Below, in pieces: positions 11,398 to 16,217 of a stretch of 16,217 nucleotides of DNA (its first letter is position 1; each line of letters starts with the position of its first letter). This DNA comes from an uncultured Oxalobacteraceae bacterium (GTDB lineage: Bacteria > Pseudomonadota > Gammaproteobacteria > Burkholderiales > Burkholderiaceae): NCBI GenBank assembly GCA_946478765.1, contig CAMLDH010000053.1, positions 1-16,217 of the forward strand, read 5' to 3'. Made by a program: the position numbers and the translations under genes. The notes under the pieces were generated by a model that saw only the letters and a program-made list of their open reading frames with translations, was not told where the DNA came from and searched no databases.

Positions 11398-13383
11398 TCA
11401 CCGCGAATCCGGCACAGGATTACGCACTTTCGCAACCATGTCGGTCTGCTTCAGGAATGGATTGCCTTTCGCCTCAACGTAATTCACCGCGAGTAATCGC
11501 GCCGCCTTCGCATTGAGATGATTGGCGTCCTTGTACAGCGCCGTGTTCGCAATCGACGTCATGCACTCGGATGCATTGCACATCACCAGTTGCGGCTCGA
11601 TGACGATTATCTGCGGATATCTGAACTTGATCTTGTCGATCACGGCGTTCATTGACGCTTGCGTATCTTCCACGTATGCATACGGGATATTGCAATTCTT
11701 GTCGGCAGCGATCCAGCCGCGCTTTTTAAACAACACGCATTGCGACAGATCGGGTTCGTGGTACGGATTGTCCTTGAAGACCACCGGCGTCGCGCCGGCC
11801 CGTTCTATTTTTTCGATGACGGTTGCGAGATTGTTCTCGAATGCGGCTTCCTTGCCCTTGTAATCCCACGATCCTGCGATAACGACGAATTTGAAATCCG
11901 ATGCTGTTTGCAGCAGGTCGGCATTTCTCTTCGCGCACACGGAAGCAGGCGAACCGGCGCCGGATGCCGCATCCGGCAAATCGAGCGGCGAACAGCTTCC
12001 TTGCACGTGATACACCGCCTTCAGGTTGGCATCCGTGGCCAGATAGTCGACAAACGGCTTGAAGTGATGCGCATGCGAGTCGCCAAACAACAGGATTTGC
12101 GGCCTGGCTTGCGTCAGGTCGCCATACGCGCAATGATCCGTTAAATAATGGACGGTGATCTTGCGATAATCCCCGTTCCGGATCGCGCAGGTGCGCGTCA
12201 AATCGCGCTCGAACGAATAGCTGGAGATCAGTTGCCGCACCTCTTCCGGAAACCGTTGCGGCACGCCTTCGGTGACATAGGAATACGCGCCGACCGCCAT
12301 GAAGGCGACAGTGGGCAACAGGTAGATCAATAAAAATGCCTGTTTGAAATCGATTTTCTTGTTGTAGCGTACCGGGCGTTCAATGAATTTCCAGGTGAGC
12401 ACCGCGAGCGCAAACGAGGCGGCAACAGCCAGCGTGCCGACCCAAAAGGTGAAGTCGATTCTCCGATACCGTAAAAATGAAAAAATCGGCCAGTGCCACA
12501 AATAGAGCGAATATGAAATCAAGCCGATAAAAACCAGCGCCCGGCTTTTCAGGATCGGCGTCAGCACATTGTCGATGCGGCAGGAATAAATAAGCAATGC
12601 GCTTGCCATGCACGGATAAAGCGAATTGATGCCGGGGAAAGCGGTGCCGCGCGTGATCCATGTCAGCGATCCCGCCAAGAGCGCCGCGCCGATGATCGCG
12701 AGCACATTGGCCAGGCGCGTCGATCGGATCGGGTATCGTTGCGCGATAAAGAAAGTAATCACGCCAATCAGCAATTCATGCGCGCGATTGGCAAGAAGAA
12801 AATAGGATTTGACTTCGCCGGTCTTGAATTCCGACCAACCGGCGAACAGCATCGCCAGCAACACCAGGATAGGGACGATGCGGGTTTTGCAATAGCGATA
12901 CAGGACGATCAATAAAACCGGAAACAGAAAATAGAATTGTTCTTCCACCGACAGCGACCAGGTATGCAGCAGTGGAAATTCCTCGGTGCGCTGCCCAAAA
13001 TATCCCCAGCTGAGCATCGAGAAAAAGATATTCGAGGCAAAGCCCCACGACGCGGCCAGCGACGTGGTGTAAAAAATGTAGTCATTCGGAATCAGCAGGT
13101 AGGTCGACCCTGCCAGCGTAAAAAGCGCCACTGCGATATACGCCGGCAGAATGCGTTTGATGCGCCCTTTGTAAAAATCGCTAAAGCGGAACGTGCCGCT
13201 TTCGAGTCCCCGGAAAATCAGACGCGCAATCAGGTAACCGGAAATGACAAAGAATACGTCGACGCCGACGAATCCTCCTGGCACGAGGCGCGCGCTGGCG
13301 TGAAAGGCAATCGCCGCCAGCACGGCGATTGCCCGCAAGCCGTCAATATCCGCGCGATAGTCGGGATGGGTATTGGAAATCAT
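11398..13383 (-). CDS. OafA/YrhL-type membrane acyltransferase with C-terminal SGNH domain
   Basis: The first 370 residues are an acyltransferase-3 domain with about ten helices. It starts with YRADIDGLRAIAVLAAIAFH (motif histidine near residue 28), followed by GFVGVDVFFVISGYLI and LLHTWSLSVEEQFYFLFP. Residues from about 425 form a periplasmic SGNH hydrolase-like domain with the nucleophile motif FGDSHAHH (Ser436) and the C-terminal pair DANHL (Asp619, His622). Such two-part enzymes move acyl groups, often acetyl, from the cytoplasm onto sugars of lipopolysaccharide, capsule or peptidoglycan. The exact acceptor cannot be read from the sequence, and no polysaccharide cluster is adjacent. The ATG at 13383 is preceded by an unusually perfect ribosome site. 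A TTG just upstream (13386) is less likely. The gene is convergent with the FtsH-type gene. Confidence 0.9.
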   Translation of the reverse strand: MISNTHPDYRADIDGLRAIAVLAAIAFHASARLVPGGFVGVDVFFVISGYLIARLIFRGLESGTFRFSDFYKGRIKRILPAYIAVALFTLAGSTYLLIPNDYIFYTTSLAASWGFASNIFFSMLSWGYFGQRTEEFPLLHTWSLSVEEQFYFLFPVLLIVLYRYCKTRIVPILVLLAMLFAGWSEFKTGEVKSYFLLANRAHELLIGVITFFIAQRYPIRSTRLANVLAIIGAALLAGSLTWITRGTAFPGINSLYPCMASALLIYSCRIDNVLTPILKSRALVFIGLISYSLYLWHWPIFSFLRYRRIDFTFWVGTLAVAASFALAVLTWKFIERPVRYNKKIDFKQAFLLIYLLPTVAFMAVGAYSYVTEGVPQRFPEEVRQLISSYSFERDLTRTCAIRNGDYRKITVHYLTDHCAYGDLTQARPQILLFGDSHAHHFKPFVDYLATDANLKAVYHVQGSCSPLDLPDAASGAGSPASVCAKRNADLLQTASDFKFVVIAGSWDYKGKEAAFENNLATVIEKIERAGATPVVFKDNPYHEPDLSQCVLFKKRGWIAADKNCNIPYAYVEDTQASMNAVIDKIKFRYPQIIVIEPQLVMCNASECMTSIANTALYKDANHLNAKAARLLAVNYVEAKGNPFLKQTDMVAKVRNPVPDSR

Positions 13384-13388
13384 CAAAT

Positions 13389-13400
13389 ATCACCTCCTTA
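13389..13400 (-). promoter_or_regulatory. Near-maximal Shine-Dalgarno before the acyltransferase
   Basis: The minus-strand TAAGGAGGTGAT pairs over all 12 bases with the 3' end of bacterial 16S rRNA, eight bases or fewer from the start region. This supports the ATG at 13383 (nine bases after GGAGG). Confidence 0.85.
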
Positions 13401-13510
13401 CTTGGACTCATCATTGTCGGCAAGCCAAAGTTTATGGTTTTGATATTCTGCAATCCGGGACAAGGTAGAGAAACGACGCTGATGCGCGCTGGACGCAACA
13501 AATTGCTTGC

Positions 13511-13542
13511 AAAAAAGCCGCCCGCGATCATTCGCGGGCGGC
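13511..13542 (-). terminator. Rho-independent terminator of the Tim44-like gene
   Basis: On the minus strand an 11-bp perfect stem (GCCGCCCGCGA / TCGCGGGCGGC) with a four-base loop is followed by TTTTTT. It lies 64 bases past the stop codon of the Tim44-like gene, the correct strand and place. Confidence 0.95.
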
Positions 13543-13573
13543 TTCGCACTATCTGCCGGCGGCTGTTTTTATC

Positions 13574-13607
13574 GATGCATACCGGTCAGACCAGACCGGC
13601 ATGCATC
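13574..13607 (-). other. Hairpin overlapping the Tim44-like stop codon
   Basis: Arms 13574-13587 and 13594-13607 pair over 14 positions (one G-T wobble on the minus-strand RNA) around a six-base loop. No T-run follows, so it is more likely an mRNA end-protecting stem than a terminator; the true terminator is downstream. Confidence 0.6.
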
Positions 13608-14505
13608 ATGACAATTGCTGAATCCCTGCCAATACCCAACCGCCCTGACCCGCGATCGGTTTCGACAGATTCCAGACTTCCGCAAACGGCTCGGCCGGCG
13701 CGCTGTCGGATTCCTTGATCATGCCGGTAAACTTCACGCTGGCCAGATGATCGTTGCCGGCCGTTTCCATTCCCAGCAGTTCTGCATCCAGCGACTGCAC
13801 ATCGGTGTTGTTGGCCGATGCACCGCGCTCCTGGATTTGCATTTTCAGCTCGGCATACATTTCCGGCGTCGTGAATTCACGAATATCGTTGATATCGGCT
13901 TTGTCCCATGCCGCTTGCAAGCGAATGAAATGCGTCTTCGCATGGCGCAGAAAACCAGGAACATCGAAATCGGCCGGGATGCCCCACGGCGCATTGCTTG
14001 TTGCATCATTGCCGGAGGCCAGCGGCACCGATTGCAACGCGGCCGGTTGAACCGGGTCAATGCGCGAACCGATCTCCGGCGTAGTGCCCGGCGCTGCACC
14101 GGCGTATGCAGGCTGCAAACCGTTCTGATCCGATTTGCGGCGCAGCATGCGATAAATGAACATCGCGGCCAATCCGAGCAAGGCGACCATCAGCAGGGTG
14201 CCTAGCATGCCGGCCATGGCGCCGCCCATGCCGAAGTGCGACAACAACGCGCCCAAACCCAGACCGAGCAATGCGCCGCCCAAAATGCCCTTCCACGGGC
14301 TGGCAGGCTTGGGAGGCGTTGCCGCCGGCGCCGCCGGTTTTGCGGTATTGGTGGCCTGATTTTGCACCGGCGCCGCTTGGCGGCTCACGCTTTGCGATTG
14401 CTTGCCGAACGATCCGCCGCCGCCCATGCGCTTGGCTTCCGCATTCGAAACGCCCATCGATAACGCGACGACGGCAACCATCATGGCGGCAAAGAATTTT
14501 TTCAT
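13606..14505 (-). CDS. Tim44-like domain membrane protein
   Basis: This 299-residue protein starts with a signal-like helix (MKKFFAAMMVAVVALSMGVS, possible cleavage after AEA near residue 24). A glycine/alanine/proline-rich linker (KRMGGGGSFGK to KPASPW) follows, then a strongly hydrophobic glycine-rich segment with one or two helices (about 73-118). A soluble C-terminal part (about 170-299) resembles the Tim44-like/MlaC-type fold found in bacterial proteins of this length (ADFDVPGFLRHAKTHFIRLQAAWDKADI, ending FAEVWNLSKP and GWVLAGIQQL). The function in bacteria is unknown. The ATG at 14505 has an excellent ribosome site (TTTGGAGGAAAAC). The frame continuing upstream to 14691 is not coding. 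About 200 bases separate it from the hydrolase gene, so it may have its own promoter. Confidence 0.88.
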   Translation of the reverse strand: MKKFFAAMMVAVVALSMGVSNAEAKRMGGGGSFGKQSQSVSRQAAPVQNQATNTAKPAAPAATPPKPASPWKGILGGALLGLGLGALLSHFGMGGAMAGMLGTLLMVALLGLAAMFIYRMLRRKSDQNGLQPAYAGAAPGTTPEIGSRIDPVQPAALQSVPLASGNDATSNAPWGIPADFDVPGFLRHAKTHFIRLQAAWDKADINDIREFTTPEMYAELKMQIQERGASANNTDVQSLDAELLGMETAGNDHLASVKFTGMIKESDSAPAEPFAEVWNLSKPIAGQGGWVLAGIQQLS

Positions 14506-14702
14506 GTTTTCCTCCAAAGTGTTGATTCCAGTGTGAAATACGGCCACACCCGCCGATACATTAACAAAACAATGATAAGGCGTTCGAGTCTTTATAAAAA
14601 GCGAAGATAACGGAATAATGAGTTCGCAAAAACGGAACCACTTAAACCCCATCAAGAGGCGGGCGCGTACCTTGGCGGCGCTTTGCGGCAAGTGGAGACA
14701 GA

Positions 14703-16010
14703 TTACGTGATATTCCTGGGCACTACTTCAACCGTTGTGTGACGTGTTTGGTATGCGTGTTGCCGCTGCTTCTGCGCCCATGGTTCGTCATGTTCGCTCG
14801 GCATCACAATCGGTACCTGCAAACAGATGCTCTGCGTCGGCAGCACCTGCTTCCAGTCGCTGATCAATTGGCAATATGCCTTCCCCACCGGACGGATGCG
14901 GCGCTCGATGTCATACAAACCCAGTGCATTGACATGGCCGTTGTTCTCGCACAGCGCGCTGTCCCAATCGACCTGATCGGTCAGCGAATACCACGTGAAG
15001 CCGACGATCGGCACACCGTCATTGCGTACCCGCAGTACGCTGGCCCACTCCTTGCGCAGCCAGCACACCGCTTCATCGCCATGCGGCCCCTGGCAGCGAT
15101 TGGTTTCGGTATGCATCACCGGCAGGCCGTAGCGTGCGTGATATTGATGCGTGATCACCGAGTAGCCGAAGATTTCGCCCGATGCCTGCATGCTGCCGTC
15201 GGCGTGGACCAGATGTTCGTTGGTCACATAGTAATCGTTACCCATGATGCAATGATGCTTCAGATTATTCTTCAGGAAAAAATGATACTCATCGCGCGTC
15301 ATGCCGTTATCCATCAGATATTCATACATCTCGGAATCGATGCGACGACCGTAATTCAAATCGAGCGACAAAAAGCGCTTGGCATTCATCAACTCGGCCG
15401 GCTTGATCGCATTCGGATTTTCGGCGTGGTAATACTCGGACGATTCGCTCTGGATAAACACGGCGTCCGGCCGGACCCGCAAGATTGCCTGCATCGCCAG
15501 CACGTTGGCCTTGACCACATGCTTTAACGCCGTGACGAATGCGCGATCGCTGCGCAATTGTTCATTCCACCAACCATACAGTGCCGAAAATACGGCGCAG
15601 ATATACATCTCGTTGACCGGCGTGTAGAGCTGCACCCATGGAAAGCGCCGCGCAAACGCATCGGCATAGGCGGCAAAGAATGCCGGAAAATCCGGATTCT
15701 GGAAATTGCCCAGCCAATCGGGCACGCCGAAGTGGCAAAGATCGACCATCGGCACGATATTCCGCTGGCGCAATTCGTTGAAGGTGTCATCGGCGAACGA
15801 CCAGTCATAGCGGTTGGGGCCGATGAAGCTGCGGTGCAGCGGCGGACCGTAGCGCAGAAAGGTGATCCCCATTTCTTGCACCAGATCGAAATCGGTCCGC
15901 CAATGGGTGTAGTGGCCGCACTTGTCCAGCTCATCCATGCGCAACGTGCCACCCTGTATCGTGGGATTGCTGTTCTCGATGCCAGTGGCAAATATGAATC
16001 CGGGTGGCAT
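14703..16010 (-). CDS. Glycoside hydrolase family 1-type protein
   Basis: The protein has 435 residues, the usual length of a one-domain (beta/alpha)8 barrel of GH1. The general acid/base motif is TPVNEM (Glu134, TxNEP in classical members) and the nucleophile motif is MHTETNRC (Glu302, TENG in classical members), 168 residues apart. GFTWYSLTDQVDWDSAL (338-353) matches the aglycone-side motif. It probably cleaves a beta-glucoside or beta-galactoside, cytoplasmic since no signal peptide is seen; the substrate is open. The two motifs differ slightly from the canonical beta-glucosidase ones, so it may be a divergent subgroup. I chose the ATG at 16010 (MPPGFIFATGIENSNPTI), the family's normal start, with AAAAGG about eight bases upstream. 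The extension to 16163 has no family resemblance. The last 45 residues are low-complexity and charged. Confidence 0.87.
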   Translation of the reverse strand: MPPGFIFATGIENSNPTIQGGTLRMDELDKCGHYTHWRTDFDLVQEMGITFLRYGPPLHRSFIGPNRYDWSFADDTFNELRQRNIVPMVDLCHFGVPDWLGNFQNPDFPAFFAAYADAFARRFPWVQLYTPVNEMYICAVFSALYGWWNEQLRSDRAFVTALKHVVKANVLAMQAILRVRPDAVFIQSESSEYYHAENPNAIKPAELMNAKRFLSLDLNYGRRIDSEMYEYLMDNGMTRDEYHFFLKNNLKHHCIMGNDYYVTNEHLVHADGSMQASGEIFGYSVITHQYHARYGLPVMHTETNRCQGPHGDEAVCWLRKEWASVLRVRNDGVPIVGFTWYSLTDQVDWDSALCENNGHVNALGLYDIERRIRPVGKAYCQLISDWKQVLPTQSICLQVPIVMPSEHDEPWAQKQRQHAYQTRHTTVEVVPRNIT

Positions 16011-16217
16011 GAAATTGCCTTTTGACGAATGCGGCGCAAGCACGGAGGCCGTCGCTCGACACTCAAAGACTGACAATGCCTTATTTGCAAAGTTTCCAGA
16101 GATGACAGCGCACAGGATGCATTTGTCGGATACGCCGCTGCTATGGCGTGCCGGCACTTTCATTCAACCTAGATTCGGTAGTTGGACGGGTGCGAGTGTG
16201 CATTTTTCCGGTCCTCT

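Noticed and set aside
14739..15527. Long plus-strand frame antisense to the GH1 gene
   Set aside because: Shadow frame: no recognisable domain, and the opposite strand has both GH1 catalytic motifs.

Overview
The window is proteobacterial chromosome, most likely a betaproteobacterium of the Burkholderiales (an Oxalobacteraceae-like source is my guess from the style of the nhaR, terC, FtsH-like and Tim44-like proteins; no rRNA or other marker is present to prove it). The flanking genes are GC-rich with strong codon bias. The stretch from about 1,300 to 4,950 is visibly more AT-rich and mixed in codon use.

Region 1 (1-1269): a complete MFS transporter gene on the plus strand. Region 2 (about 1270-5997): a sedentary chromosomal integron. 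A tyrosine recombinase of the IntI family (5008-5997, plus strand) is preceded by a LexA (SOS) box and an attI-type core site. To its left lie seven gene cassettes, all read on the minus strand away from intI. Each ends in a recognisable attC site (five of 57 bp, two of 69 bp) bounded by 7-base RYYYAAC / GTTRRRY core sites. The cassette genes encode, in order from attI: a secreted protein, a membrane-anchored helical protein, a two-helix membrane protein with a soluble tail, a 90-residue soluble protein, a very basic protein, a small hydrophobic protein, and a VOC/glyoxalase-fold protein. A gene-less remnant follows, up to the MFS gene.

The most striking observation is in the integrase. The box II motif that should read H-T-L/F-R-H-S-F is shortened in frame by four residues, so the second catalytic arginine (Arg280 of IntI1) is absent. 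The rest of the enzyme is intact. The integron therefore looks SOS-regulated but probably unable to recombine, leaving a frozen cassette array.

Region 3 (6118-9379): an NnrU-family membrane protein and an NhaR-type LysR regulator on the minus strand, diverging from a Bax-inhibitor-1 family membrane protein. A strong terminator follows, then a TerC-family (metal-efflux type) membrane protein. Region 4 (9553-11334): a second-type FtsH AAA+ zinc metalloprotease outside the usual ftsH neighbourhood. Region 5 (11398-16010, minus strand): an OafA-type acyltransferase with an SGNH domain, a Tim44-like-domain membrane protein with a strong terminator, and a family 1 glycoside hydrolase. I see no rRNA, tRNA, CRISPR array or insertion sequence.
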